From Mesocentrotus franciscanus (lineage: Eukaryota; Echinodermata; Echinoidea; Camarodonta; Strongylocentrotidae): a stretch of 64,000 nt of DNA. Made by a program: the position numbers and the translations under genes. Below are positions 32,791 through 44,513 of the stretch, one piece after another (position 1 is the stretch's first letter; every line of letters starts with the position of its first letter). Below the pieces are notes generated by a model. It did no database searches and had not been told where the DNA came from. It worked only from the letters and a program-made list of their open reading frames with translations. The stretch covers positions 24,397,134 to 24,461,133 of the forward strand of contig CP137672.1 in NCBI GenBank assembly GCA_037976565.1, given 5' to 3'.

Positions 32791-33243
32791 GTAAGTTTGT
32801 ATGCGAACGTGTTAAATTTGTAACAATGCTTTGTTTATTATGTTTTTTTTTTGCTTTTTCGTTTTATTTATTCTTTGTTACCCCTAAGTTTGAAGTTGAA
32901 TAACACAAAACTTTACCCGATATTGTATTGGTTGACGGTACAGGAGTAAAATAAAAATATATAGCACTTTATAAAAACCCTAGGTTCCGTGCACGCCATA
33001 TTCTACGCAAGCACGTTCATGTGCGTCGACTATTCTACTCAACAAGTAGTTTTTACGTTAATTGACAGTATATTTGAACTTGCAGTATCTCATTACATAA
33101 GTAATATTTGAAGTTCATATTTTTGATTTAGTTTAAAGATATAAAACCCCTAATATATACGATAAAATAGTTTTCTGTGATTGGTACATTTTTAAATTAT
33201 CTCACGTATCCAATGCGTTGTTTAATGTGAATACTCATACCAG

Positions 33244-33315
33244 GTTACTTGCTAACAACACGATTGAGCACATCCCAGAGGGAGCCTTCGATGGGCTACA
33301 GAATCTTGAATTTTT
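33244..33315 (+). CDS. SRCR-LRR-GPCR exon 11: LRR 2
   Basis: 72 nt, phase 2-2: 'LLLANNTIEHIPEGAFDGLQ' then 'NLEFL'. Textbook LxxNxI...IPxGAFxGLxxLxxL pattern. Confidence 0.92.
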
Positions 33316-33554
33316 GTAAGTATGTTAAGAATGACAGGAAAAATTTGGCCATTGCTGACCCGGTAGGAGATGAATTTGTTCGACTTGAAGAATGCCCTCC
33401 ATTTGAACCCCCAATATTCTTTATTTTGTAATTTATCGACTTATGTCAAGAGCCTTAAACGAAACATCACCCCAAGGAATAATTGCAGGTATGCTGAGAG
33501 ATGAGATGTATTCCTCCCTTTTGATGTACAATATTACCTACGAAAGTGTACACT

Positions 33555-33790
33555 GTATATAAATAAAGATATTCTTGGCATGATTTAATGCCTTTTAGTA
33601 TGACATGGGCACAGCCATTTTCTTGATAATGTAACGTACCAGGAGAACTTGTATAAATATTATGTATAATGCACCAAGCTTTAGTTTAAATAAACGACTT
33701 CGCATAGTACGTCACCTTATCCAGAAAATGACGATGCCCATATCGTTCTGAGAAACTGTAACTCATGCTAAGAATATCTTGGTTTATACC
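33555..33790. mobile_element. Foldback MITE in intron
   Basis: The left part, with 'aagatattcttggcatgatt' and 'gacatgggcacagccatttt', is matched in reverse complement on the right by 'gaaaatgacgatgcccatat' and 'tcatgctaagaatatctt'. The whole 235 bp can fold back. Exact ends and duplication not resolved. Confidence 0.65.
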
Positions 33791-34124
33791 TCTCTCATTA
33801 CACTTCCGTGTGGAATCTCAGAGATTAATGGGCAAGAATACAGAATAAATAAGTTATTTGTTAGGGTGAGGATTACTTTAATAGGGGTCTATCTGGAAAT
33901 CGTAACTGCAAAAATGATTATATTCTTGTTATGTTTATCACTAAGCTACCTTTGAATTTTACCAATACCCTACGCTGCCTTCAAAGGACAAACACAGGAC
34001 TAAAGATTAAAAAATAGCTTTATTACGCAATAGCAGTCACTGAATTGAATACATTCCTCGACTAGAAATGAACTCAAACCCTGTATAACAATATAGCGCT
34101 CATGTTAGTTGGTCGGTTCGTTTG

Positions 34125-34210
34125 TTTGTTTGACTGCTAAGAAAGCATCTGTATGCTTGGAAGTAAGCAACCAGGGGACCGACGGCTTTAAGTCCTCTCT
34201 GGCGCTCCGT
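34125..34210 (-). repeat. Truncated SINE copy
   Basis: 'gactgctaagaaagca', 'agtaagcaaccag' and 'gacggctttaagtcctctc' match the body of the SINE at 62,704-62,852. The tRNA-like head is missing. Confidence 0.65.
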
Positions 34211-34356
34211 TATTGGCTTTAGCACGGCTGCCATTACAGCGCTCGAGTGTTTTTAGGGAATCAATTCCTTACAGGATATCACCCCACATGGTGATATATC
34301 TAATGAAAGTATCTAATTCTTATTTTTTCTTCAAAATATTGATTATTGAAATACAG

Positions 34357-34428
34357 GGATTTGTCATTCAATCGTATCCAGTCGATTCCTCCAAAGATTC
34401 TTAACAACATGCCGAGACTGAAAACTTT
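34357..34428 (+). CDS. SRCR-LRR-GPCR exon 12: LRR 3
   Basis: 72 nt, phase 2-2: 'LDLSFNRIQSIPPKILNNMP' then 'RLKTL'. Acceptor 'aatacag', donor 'cttt/gtgagt'. Confidence 0.92.
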
Positions 34429-35143
34429 GTGAGTACGTGTAGGTCTGTATTAAGACGAGTAATTGTAGACTGTCCAATATTTATGAGAACTCCCAACTAA
34501 TTTAGTAATCATGGCAATGATGATATCAATTACCCAAATTAAAAGTATTATAACAAGATGATTTGACATAGTTGAATGAATATTCTCTCTAGTGTCGAAT
34601 ACGTAAGAAATAACATATTATATACTGAAACAAATTTAATTACGTTTATCCTGGTTGTTTTGTTTGTTGAACTCCAGATCAGACTCTGCCTCAGCTGTTG
34701 GCGCAAACATTCACATTTTGTTCAATGGGAATATTCATAATATTCGTAGCATACTTTTTTTCCCATGATAACACGAATCTTCCCTTACGTACAATGCATC
34801 ATAGTTCCGGTGTGCAACCTCGAGAAAGGTCGTTTAAAAGAAAAAAGTTATCCAAATCAGTAACCTCACAAAGCGGGTAATGATATAAACACCAGAATGA
34901 AGAATGTTTTAGTGCTGTCGTATTCAATGTATGTTTTGATTGCAGAACAGTCAATTTCGAGCAACAAATGTAAATCCTTTATAAATATTGATATTTGGTG
35001 CAAATTTCTACAACGTTATTTCTTCTCCCGTGCTACTTTTATTTGTCTGTGAAGGCGTTTGTGTGGGTTTATATGTGTGAGGGGTGTTTGGGAGTGTGTG
35101 GTATTGGTATGTACGTTGATTCTGTGTATTTATGATAATGCAG

Positions 35144-35215
35144 GAACATCGGGAACAACAACATCATACGTGTTCATAGTGGAGCATTTCATGGATTACC
35201 ATCACTGGAAAACCT
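35144..35215 (+). CDS. SRCR-LRR-GPCR exon 13: LRR 4
   Basis: 72 nt, phase 2-2: 'LNIGNNNIIRVHSGAFHGLP' then 'SLENL'. Confidence 0.92.
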
Positions 35216-35249
35216 GTGAGTTAAATGACAGAAAAAGAATCAATAATGC

Positions 35250-35400
35250 GATTAATTGTATTGTATTGTATTGGTTTATTCACGGTAAAAACTTACAATC
35301 AGTAAAAACAGACTGCTTTACAGCGAGTCCGTGCACATTGTAAACAAAAAAAGTAACATGAACACAATATCACTGACAAATTAATATAGAAATTTTTTTA
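35250..35400 (-). repeat. Likely retrotransposon 3' tail
   Basis: 'attgtattgtattgtattgg' on plus, followed by 'tttattcacggtaaaaactt', resembles the short-repeat 3' tail of a minus-strand non-LTR or SINE element. No protein is recognisable. Confidence 0.4.
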
Positions 35401-35784
35401 ATATCTACAAATAAATATTTGAATAAAAAAATGAAATTCACAAAAAAAAAATCAAATTGTCGAGAATATTACGAGACTTTCAATTTGTACACAGCCCCCT
35501 CCCCCCTTATTTTTTGTTTTTAAAGATATTTTTATTATTTTCTCTCAAATCAAATACATATTGTACAAATCATTCTTAACAAAACTGGATAGATTGTTCA
35601 TTGATATTTTGGATTAAACATAAATTGCAATAATAAAACAAAAACATAAGTACATGTTGTTATAAACTGTTTAGAAAAACATTTTCATATATAATTATGA
35701 TCAAGAATATTAAAATATACTTGAGATTTTTTTTTCTATTCTCCTACCCCCTCCCCTATTAAACATGCTCCCAACACTCTCATT

Positions 35785-35850
35785 CACACACCCAAGCTCA
35801 CGCACGCATACACACACACACGCACACACACGCACACACACACACACACG
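35785..35850. repeat. CA microsatellite
   Basis: (CA)n with CGCA interruptions. Confidence 0.9.
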
Positions 35851-35924
35851 TACAAACAAAGATGTATTCATACTAGTAGTGCATCGCAGCCGTTTCAGCA
35901 TTTTTTTCCTAACCAAAAATAGAT

Positions 35925-36292
35925 GTAATAATAATAATAATAATAGTTCGTCCTTATATAGCGCATTTCAGGACCGCAGGCCCTCTCAATGCGCTTTACA
36001 GATATATATTATTACCCCGGTCATCGGATTCATGCTTACTCGCACACAATGTATGCACATTTTCCACTCCCTGGGGAGCACTCCAGCCAGTCGCCATTTT
36101 ACAAGCGCCACTTGCTAATCAAACCACATTAACTTTCGCATCCTACCGGGTACCCATTTAATACCTGGTTGGAGAGTGCAAATGTAGATCAATGTCTTGC
36201 CAAAGGACATTAGTGCCGCGGTAGGACTTGAACCGCGGACCTTGTGATCTACAGTCCGGTGACATATCCACTCGTCCACGGCACCTCTCCCA
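35925..36292 (-). repeat. tRNA-derived SINE, nearly complete
   Basis: Read on minus, the head has A box 'tggacgagtgg' and B box 'ggttcaagtcc' (about 36,220-36,285), the internal RNA polymerase III promoter of tRNA-derived SINEs. The body has 'ggcaagacattgatctac' and 'aatgggtacccggtagga', and it ends with 'gcgctatataagg' and an (ATT)n tail at 35,925-35,945. It is not a functional tRNA gene: no cloverleaf closes beyond the head. Confidence 0.8.
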
Positions 36293-36359
36293 TGTATTCG
36301 CCTCGCCGTCCCTATGTATGAAAGTTTTCCCATTTCCTAAAGTGGTGTGTTAATGTGCC

Positions 36360-37140
36360 TCGCTTAATTTCTTTCCTCTCTTTCATTTCCCCTCATTATT
36401 TGTTCAACTTCTTGAGGAGTTGGGGGTTTATTTTTACTTCTGCTATAAACAAAAATCATATATTTGATTAAAAGTATAATGTGATTATTTAACTGCTCCT
36501 TCCCTACATTTAAAACTTTTATACCAATGTAAATTCCCTCCCAGTTTATATTTTTAATATCCAATAAATTGAATAAATCACCACAATCTCTCTACAGAAC
36601 TCTTATTTGTTCACAAGTAAAAACAGATGCTCATAGGTCTCTTCATTTTTATCACAAAAGGAGCTTATGTTACTAATTGAACATTTAAACGCAAACAATG
36701 TTTCCTAGTGTATATAAGTTCATATAACATTTTAAATTTAAGTTCTCTTAGCCTACTATTTAAAGTACATTTCCTAGGTCTAACAAATATTGTACGAATG
36801 TCTTTTTCGGAGTAATTATATATCCTCTCCAAACGTCCAACTGCATATGACTTTTCTATTTTCATATCCAACATGGCCGCATATATATTTTTTCGATGTA
36901 CCGTCACTCAAAGTATTAACTCTTCCATTAAACACAAATTCTAAAATTAAATCCATGTCCCTTCACGAATCATTTTTTTCTCAAAAGATCTTTCCATGTC
37001 AATAAAATATTTTTCATTAGCTGGTGAAGCCCAATTATTTTTGCTTCATTTAACCCCATCCTTAGAAAATCCCTAGTTGATTTAATTTCGCCTTCACCAT
37101 CGACTATATGATGTAATTTATATATTTTTCAAAGGAATTA
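36360..37140 (-). pseudogene. L1/Tx1-like retrotransposon C-terminal relic
   Basis: The minus-strand frame includes 'FVFNGRVNTL' (about 36,920-36,950). It continues as 'KIEKSYAVGRLERIYNYSE' and 'LRELKFKMLYELIYTRKHC' (36,665-36,907), the region downstream of the RT domain in Tx1/L1 proteins, comparable to the C-terminal part of the element at 7,922-11,547. A final frame lies at 36,364-36,564. The frames are broken; no endonuclease or RT core is present. Confidence 0.65.
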
Positions 37141-37479
37141 ATTAAAAAAAATCGATAGAGTTCATCGACTTAACAAAATGAGTCATATTAAGACTATCAT
37201 TATCGAAAGTGATTGCATGACGAATTTCGTGTCAAGCAACGGCTCATAACCAAATTCTCATGTTGGGTCGCTTTGAAAGGGGAAACAAGTGCGACATTTT
37301 GGAAAGTACTGCATGTGCTCCCTTTTCAAGTTATATTCTTCCATGTAAGGCAGTGGGTTGAAAAAAGCTCTCTAGTGTGAGTTACAAGGTAGCCCTACTT
37401 GATATTTTACAAAGCCAAATAAAGATTCTGATTCAGATTCATTCTGTCACTATTACGTAAATCCCACTAAATAATAATT

Positions 37480-37660
37480 GAACATTAAGAACTTAACAAT
37501 ATATGATGCATAGTTATGTCTGATGTCATGACCTCATAATAATTGATTTATATATTTTTTTTAAGTAGGGCATGTTAAACTTAACTTAGCAGTATATGTT
37601 GCATATGTCTGATGTCATGACCTTCATAATAATTGATTTTTTTTTAAAGTAGGGCCTGTT
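37480..37660. repeat. ~90-bp tandem duplication in intron
   Basis: 'tctgatgtcatgacc' followed by 'tcataataattgattt' and 'agtagggc' occurs twice, at about 37,518-37,570 and 37,607-37,660. Confidence 0.75.
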
Positions 37661-37806
37661 AGAAAGCTATGGTGCAAAGAAAGAATGGCGCAATAATTTC
37701 CATACATATAACCATAACACACACGTTAACTTTCTTGGGAAGTAAGAGTGTATTTAAAGTTTTGTTTCCGCATCCTTCATCCTTCTTTCTTCATTATTTC
37801 AACCAG

Positions 37807-37872
37807 GTATCTCGACCACAACAACATTACAGAAATACCAGATGATGTGTTCTCCGGTAATTTATTTGTCTT
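37807..37872 (+). CDS. SRCR-LRR-GPCR exon 14: LRR 5 (short)
   Basis: 66 nt, phase 2-2: 'LYLDHNNITEIPDDVFSGNL' then 'FVL'. Two residues shorter than its neighbours, with the loss between the Phe-Ser-Gly turn and the last Leu. Confidence 0.9.
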
Positions 37873-38370
37873 GTGAGTATGTTTTGCTTAATTAAAAACA
37901 AAATTAAAACTCCGTGAGAGGCAATAGCAGTCCTTAAAAAGTTAGACGCTATCTAGATGTATGTAAGTAATTGCATTCATTGTTATTATACCAGACAAGT
38001 ATTCAATATTAAAGGATATTTCATGATTTGTAACTATCTACATGTATATTCATCTGCCTGTAATTATCTTTCGAATAAGTGAATTATGAAATAAGGACAG
38101 AAAAAAGAAAGAATCAAATATCTTAAATTTATCATTTGATAAATCACTTGATAATTGCATAATAGCCTTGATATAGGTTGAATCATACTTTATATGAAGG
38201 GAAATGATACCTTGAATGATAATTTTGTTATTGGTTCCACGATATTTGGTAAGGTAGGAAATACAAAAAGACCAAATACCTTTGACTTCTTGTAGTACAT
38301 AGAGCACGTAATTTCTGGGGAGAACATTCATTCCTTGTGGTTGCCAGAGCGGTGTGGAATGGCCCTTTAA

Positions 38371-38891
38371 AGGTAATATGTCCCATTTGCAGGTCAAACA
38401 AATGAAAAGGTTAAATTCCAACGGCATTTGAAGGATAATACCAATTTAGAACTTCCCTAAAAAAGGGGGGCTTGAAAATGTCTTTAAGTGGGAAAATAAC
38501 GACTACTAGTTGTCGAATCGACTTAAGTCATAACAATACAGTAAGTAATAGTCTGATTTTCAGACCATTGTATCGAATAGTCGTACGTTTTGTGCTGCGC
38601 AAAGATTCAATCAGTTTAATTTTGGCCATTACAAGAAGTGGGTTATTGATGTAGACAAATGCTCATGTACCCTTTACAGCTCATTTTATGTATGTTATTA
38701 CCAACGAAGAAAAAAAGCCAGCCAGTCACTCAAAAGTGTCTGATAGTGAAGTCTAGCAAGTAAACGGGTTTCCTTGCATAATTTAAATATTAGGACTTTT
38801 AAATTTCACAGATAGGACATACATGACATATTCATAATTCCTGCAAAGTTCTACAGAATTTGATGTTGGCTGCAAAAGGGACATAGTATCT
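38371..38891. mobile_element. TTAA MITE family, copy 1 (521 bp)
   Basis: Flanked by TTAA (38,367-38,370; 38,892-38,895). The ends 'aggtaatatgtcccatttgc' and 'gcaaaagggacatagtatct' are inverted repeats. The family has three copies in this window (also 43,141 and 46,521), all the same orientation and over 85% alike by eye. Non-coding; piggyBac/Kolobok-like by its TTAA duplication. Confidence 0.88.
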
Positions 38892-39324
38892 TTAAAGCAA
38901 CTTTCAACATGGACTCCTTCAAAATTAAAGCGCTTAATAAGAAGTATCTCTTCGATTTAATAAACGAGCCGTGTTGAGCCGTTTTATTAAGAGTTATGAT
39001 TGATCTTAAGTTTGATGAATATACGATGAGCCCTAGACTTACGCTCAATATTAACCTTACGATCAATCAAAAGGCTTTATAATACATGGCCCTGGTGTAA
39101 AATGGTTATTGATTGAATACTACAAATTAATATTTCTTGAATCATTTAATATTTTTTTAATTATACATACCAAGATCAGCAGTCATGCGGACCTCAATAA
39201 CTAATATATAGGTGTCATGTTTTGGAGCAGGCGCCATGAGCGCCTGAGCTAGCGGATATCGGTCCTATTGAAGACATCAGTATTATTTATTCCTTTACCT
39301 GTCCTTGCTGTGTCTGTCCTACAG

Positions 39325-39396
39325 ATGGATTGATAACAATAACCTTCGCGAACTGCATTACGGAGCTTTGAGAGGATTGTCTAGCATCAGACGCTT
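39325..39396 (+). CDS. SRCR-LRR-GPCR exon 15: LRR 6
   Basis: 72 nt, phase 2-2: 'LWIDNNNLRELHYGALRGLS' then 'SIRRL'. Confidence 0.92.
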
Positions 39397-39429
39397 GTAA
39401 GTTTACGAATGAAACTTTGCAGGGTTTTA

Positions 39430-39600
39430 ACATGGCTTAACCCTAATAAGGCCGGGGGCATCATGCCCCCCCCCCCCTCCGCGATGTTTATGATTGTTGG
39501 GGAACGCATACGGATGGCGCCCCGCCGCTCGCTGACTTTTTCCTCTCGAGTCTTGCGCATCTTTCAAAAGATTTTTTTTGAAAATCGGACGCACAGTTAC
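39430..39600. repeat. Likely miniature element with C/G runs
   Basis: 'ccctaataaggccgggggca' leading to 'tcatgcccccc', then a GC-rich stretch unlike the AT-rich intron. Probably a repeat; ends unresolved. Confidence 0.35.
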
Positions 39601-40640
39601 AAAGTCACGTGACCTTTTGTCTTTGCATGTCAGCCCGAAAATCGCTCATTTTCGTGATTTGTGTACAAAACGTATGGAAATGTCATTTTTCTTAAAAAGA
39701 GATAAAACACTGGTTATTGGGTCTGGTCTAATGTTTAGGTGTTTGTTTTGGGAGTCAAAATAGTTGAATTGTAGTTAGAAATGAAATAAAACAACAAAAA
39801 TAATAAAATACATAAGTTAAAAAAACAATGAAATACATAAGAAATTATCAAAACAAGAGATAACATAAGGAATAACCTAGCTCTTCCAAATATTTTTGTA
39901 GTATTATTGTTTCAAATGGTCTAACGAATACATGAAGTGAAAAAGAATGCTTAAATTTAAAGAATATATGATTTATGGGTAAAAAGGTGAATTTTATGAC
40001 CTTATTTGCATAAATTACCATAAATATGTAAATGAGTAAATTTTTCAAAAAATTAAATTTACCATAGTATTCTATACACTTCACTTGACATGCGTGCAAA
40101 TTTTCGCGGCCTTTTTAGAGTTAACTCCACCAGTAATTATAGCTTCTATTTCTGTTATTCGAATGTCTTCATCAAGCAGCTAAAATATGAAAAACATCCC
40201 TCTTCTCAAGGGTGTTATTGTTTTCTATGTATGCAAATATATGTATCTCAGAAAGCTTGAGAATAATATTTAATCTGTTTTTAGGAAAGAAACAAACGTT
40301 TTCAATAAGAATAATATGAACGGAAAACAAAATCATGTCTTAAACCTTACGAAAAATGTTCCTTATCCTACCTATGGACAGAATGTACGTACGCCTACAT
40401 ATTTTTATCAATATGACTAATAAATCAATACCTACCGCAGTCTGAATAACCCTAAAATCATAAATATCATCATCTCAAAAGGAATGAATTCAAAGGCATT
40501 TCACTGAACTGTAATCCCCTATGTATTAATGATCCCTACGGATTTTTTTTCCAACCTGTATTTAAAAAAATAAAAAACCCACTGTATTCTTAACCCGGTT
40601 GGTAAATAACAGAGAATGATATGAATTTTATTTCATCTAG

Positions 40641-40709
40641 ATACCTGGAGAACAACCACATACAAAAGATAGACAATGGATCATTTGATGGACTTCATAT
40701 CCAACGCAT
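40641..40709 (+). CDS. SRCR-LRR-GPCR exon 16: LRR 7
   Basis: 69 nt, phase 2-2: 'LYLENNHIQKIDNGSFDGLH' then 'IQR'. One residue shorter than the standard repeat. Confidence 0.92.
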
Positions 40710-40734
40710 GTAAGTTCAAGGGACTGATGACTCT

Positions 40735-40740
40735 CCCCCA

Positions 40741-40771
<31 letters not shown>

Positions 40772-40915
40772 TTAATAATAATAATAATAATAACAATAAT
40801 ACTTATAATAATTATAGTAATAATAATAATGATATTAATAATAATAATAATAATTATAATAACAATTGTTTATTCTATAGCGCTATAACCAACTCAAAAC
40901 TGATTAAAGCTGTGT
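40735..40915. repeat. AAT microsatellite ending in SINE-like tail
   Basis: (AAT)n at 40,740-40,865 followed by 'tattctatagcgctataacc', the tail motif of the 35,925 SINE family, so probably a heavily truncated copy. Confidence 0.6.
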
Positions 40916-41285
40916 GGTACAAAACAAATAATTTAATACATGAAAAGTTACAAAATATGATACAAATATAACACAGTTAACTACAATGTAAGTACATACG
41001 TTTTAAGATATTTCTTACATGATTCAACAGGTGCAAGAATGTCATTCACTCAAAAAACCTATTAACTGACAACTGGAAAGAAAACTACGTTATCCTATAT
41101 TTGAAGTTACTCTAATCACTTGTAACCCCCTTGTGTCTGTAGTGGAACGAAATCTATATGGGGTACTGACTTGTTCTCAAACTAACTACGTTTGTGACGT
41201 TTGGACTTCAGTGTCAGAGACTCACTTCTTAGCAGTTTTTCCCCTTTCCTTTTCTCTGTTATTCGTGTCGTCATTTGTTATACAG

Positions 41286-41354
41286 AGCTCTTGAAAACAA
41301 CAATCTCGTTACCATCAACGGAATGCTTCATGGATTACCAGAACTTGTGAAACT
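41286..41354 (+). CDS. SRCR-LRR-GPCR exon 17: LRR 8
   Basis: 69 nt, phase 2-2: 'IALENNNLVTINGMLHGLPE' then 'LVKL'. Confidence 0.92.
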
Positions 41355-42253
41355 GTAAGGGGTAGTAACGTTATAATAAATGTATTGCCCATGGCTTAGC
41401 CAGCTTGTCAGTATAGGTGTGTGTGTGTGTGGGGAGGGGGGAGGGGTACCCGGCCCAAATTTATTCACTAAATTCTAACCCGTGTCGTGGGCAACAAATA
41501 TGATATTAAAAATGCATCCACTATCCAAAAAAATAATAATGTGGCCTTTGATGAGAACAATAGTAAACCGAATAATAATGAATTTGGAGTGTCCGTTGTT
41601 TATCCGTTTTAATCTTTGCTGTAAATATAGAGGTATGGAAAAAAATTATCCCCGTATATCAACTTTAGAGTATCTAGTTTTAGCGAGCGAAGAGATCTAG
41701 CAAAAAATTATATACTATATTGAATTCTCCGAGAAAACTCTCAATGGAAAGGCTCAAAAAGACATTAGGTGCGAAATAACTAATTACTCAATTTGAAATG
41801 AAAAAAAAAACAATATCAACCCGTGGAGAGAAATGATCCTAAAGTGACCTGTCAGGCATGTTTCTAGTTAGATTAATGCAGAAAATATTGATAGTAGTCA
41901 TGACAGGCTTATGCATGGTAATTTCATCAAATTAAAATTATTTAGCAAGGTGTAACTGTCCGAATACGCGGTGCCTTTGGTTTTGTTCTTTTACTGTAGA
42001 TATTACATGGGCTATATGCGTGAAAAGAAAGTCTTGTTCTGGTCATTTCCAAGCGGTACGGAATGACAATTCCAGATCATATCAATAATTTGTAGATTTT
42101 TATTAAACACGTCTATGATACTCCTTTTTCCAAATTGAAAATTCTATGGCAATGTCATTCCGTAACGCTTGGAATTGACCTTCTGACAATAGTACTCTCC
42201 AAGGACATCATAATCATTACTTCCCAAAAAATAATGTTTACTTCTCCTGGCAG

Positions 42254-42325
42254 AAACCTGTCTTATAATAATATCAAACACATTGGAAACGAAGACTTCA
42301 AGGACCAGACTAGCCTAATAATTCT
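42254..42325 (+). CDS. SRCR-LRR-GPCR exon 18: LRR 9
   Basis: 72 nt, phase 2-2: 'LNLSYNNIKHIGNEDFKDQT' then 'SLIIL'. Its 3' end and donor are duplicated 130 bp downstream. Confidence 0.92.
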
Positions 42326-42550
42326 GTAAGTTACCTGTATTTTATATTCTGCTTTGTCGTCTTTTAAACATTCTTATTCATCTGCTTTCATAACTTAATG
42401 CATAAATAACCAGAACTCACGAGAACCATGATAACTGATACCAAGTACCCAATTAGCCTGATAATTCTGTAGGTTGTCTATATTTGAAATTTTGCTTTGT
42501 CGTCTATGTATATTTATGTATCTGCTATCATGAATAAATAACTAACAATC
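42308..42550 (+). repeat. Tandem duplication of an exon end plus splice donor
   Basis: 'agcctaataattctgtaagt' at the end of exon 18 recurs at 42,452 as 'agcctgataattctgtaggt'. The copy runs on into matching intron sequence ('tttgctttgtcgtct', 'tatctgct.tcat'). The copied donor is changed to gtaggt. Confidence 0.75.
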
Positions 42551-43042
42551 ATATGAATGGAGAGAAGCTGATATAGTTCTGCGATAATTAAATCATCTTG
42601 TCTTGATACTAATTAGGTGCTGTGGAAATATCAAATGACCATAAGCTTAAAATGGCACTTCAGGTAACTTGTCCAACACACGGTAACTCTTTACAAGACA
42701 CTGGACCAATTACTGATGCAGAAATCACAATAACTCTCCAATTATACCTCGCTGTAATACACTGTTTGCCATAAAATTTGAATTGTATTTCCCTACCTTA
42801 TTTTCATGAATTGATTGTAAAATTATGATTTATTATTGATAGGTAAAGTTTACATCTTCTCAGAACTATATTTATCAATCTTATGAGTTATAGAAATCGA
42901 TCAATATACATGTAGTTAAATTTCTGAATAACTGAATTGCAAAAACATTGTAGTTTTTGTGTCTCTACTCTATCGGATTCGCGGTATTATAAATTGTATC
43001 AAGACTGACCGATTTTTATTGTTGGGTTCATGTCATCCACAG

Positions 43043-43114
43043 CGATTTGAGCAACAATCCAATAACTCACATTAATCCTGATGTATTCGATTATGCGATT
43101 AGTCTGGAATACAT
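43043..43114 (+). CDS. SRCR-LRR-GPCR exon 19: LRR 10
   Basis: 72 nt, phase 2-2: 'LDLSNNPITHINPDVFDYAI' then 'SLEY'. Confidence 0.92.
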
Positions 43115-43140
43115 GTAAGTAGCACCGTGCATCATTTTAA

Positions 43141-43668
43141 AGGTACTATATCCCATTTGCAGGCCAAAAAAATGAAAAGGTTTAATTTCAACGGCATTTG
43201 AAAGACAATACTAATTTAGAACTTCCCTAAAAAAAAGTGGGCTTGAAAATGTCTTTAAGTGGGAAATAACGACTATTAGTTGTCGAATCGACTTAGGAGC
43301 TATAGAGCCAGTAAGTAATAGTCTTATTTTTCATACCATTGTACCGAATGGTCGTACGTTTTATGCTGCGCAAAGATTCAATCAGTTTAATTTTGGCCAT
43401 TACAAGAAGTGGGTTATTGATGTAGACAAATGCTCATGTACCCTTTACAGCTCATTTTATGTATGTTATTACCAAAGATGAAAAGCCAGTCAGTCACTCA
43501 ATAGTGTCTGACAGTGAAGTCTAGCAAGTAAACAGGTTTCCTTGCATAATTTGAATATTAGGACACTGCTAACGTTTAAATTTCACAGATAGGACATACA
43601 TGACATATTCATAATTCCTGCAAAGTTCTACAGAATTTGATGTTGGCTGCAAAAGGGACATAGTATCT
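43141..43668. mobile_element. TTAA MITE family, copy 2 (528 bp)
   Basis: Begins 26 bases after the exon 19 donor, flanked by TTAA at 43,137-43,140 and 43,669-43,672. Same ends and interior as copies 1 and 3. Confidence 0.88.
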
Positions 43669-44071
43669 TTAAGGTTTCTGATGTAGGCATACTTTTATCA
43701 CACACGGTCAGACAAAATTAGACAGATGTTATTTTAATATTATATCTCTGAAAATGTATACTACCATTTATTCATTTTACGTGAACTTGTAGTACAACCG
43801 CGCTTTATAAACATAATAAAAGTACAAGTCCGTTTGAATTTAATATACCGCCCTTAATATCTATTTGAAACCTGATCATAACATGTTACTTATGTTAGCT
43901 GATGCTCTTGACTATGACTATACTCTAAGTCATATTGAAATATTATTTTTCAGAATGGAAAGGGATTCAATACAAATTTACATGAAGGGCGAAATTTCTT
44001 TAACAACTGGACAAATTGAGATTTTTATGAAATAACTACGTTGTTTTATGTCATTTATATAACAACTGAAG

Positions 44072-44143
44072 GTTATTACTGGACATCGATCTACAGTCCA
44101 TCCACGAGGACGTACTTACTGGCCTAACTTCGTTGAAAGCCAT
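44072..44143 (+). CDS. SRCR-LRR-GPCR exon 20: LRR 11
   Basis: 72 nt, phase 2-2: 'LLLDIDLQSIHEDVLTGLTS' then 'LKA'. It lacks the usual Asn, as last repeats often do, and leads into the hinge. Confidence 0.85.
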
Positions 44144-44513
44144 GTAAGTAGATAATAAGCTTCATGTTATACCGTTTGCAATGTGCTGAAGATGAGCCAA
44201 GTGCAGAAGAAACGGTTACATCGGAATGAAAAACCTTGGTGTACATCGAGGGGGGGGAAGTTTAAAAGGCACTGACGTACCTTTAAAAAAAAAGTTGTTT
44301 TGAAATGATGAGTAAAACATTTGATTGCCCCTCGATTTTAACTTTATTCAGGGATTAATTTTTTTTCTTTTAATTTATTTCTATTTTTTTTTTTAATTCC
44401 TTTTTTTTAAAATCTGACAGAGTTAGAGCAACAAAAAAATCATTTGATTGGTTTTAAAAATAAATAATGATGATTTCAATTTCTACCAGAATGCTTTTTG
44501 TTTTCTATTTCAG

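Noticed and set aside
36220..36290. Possible tRNA gene on minus
   Set aside because: A and B boxes are present but the unit continues into a SINE body and tail shared with 52,590-52,785.
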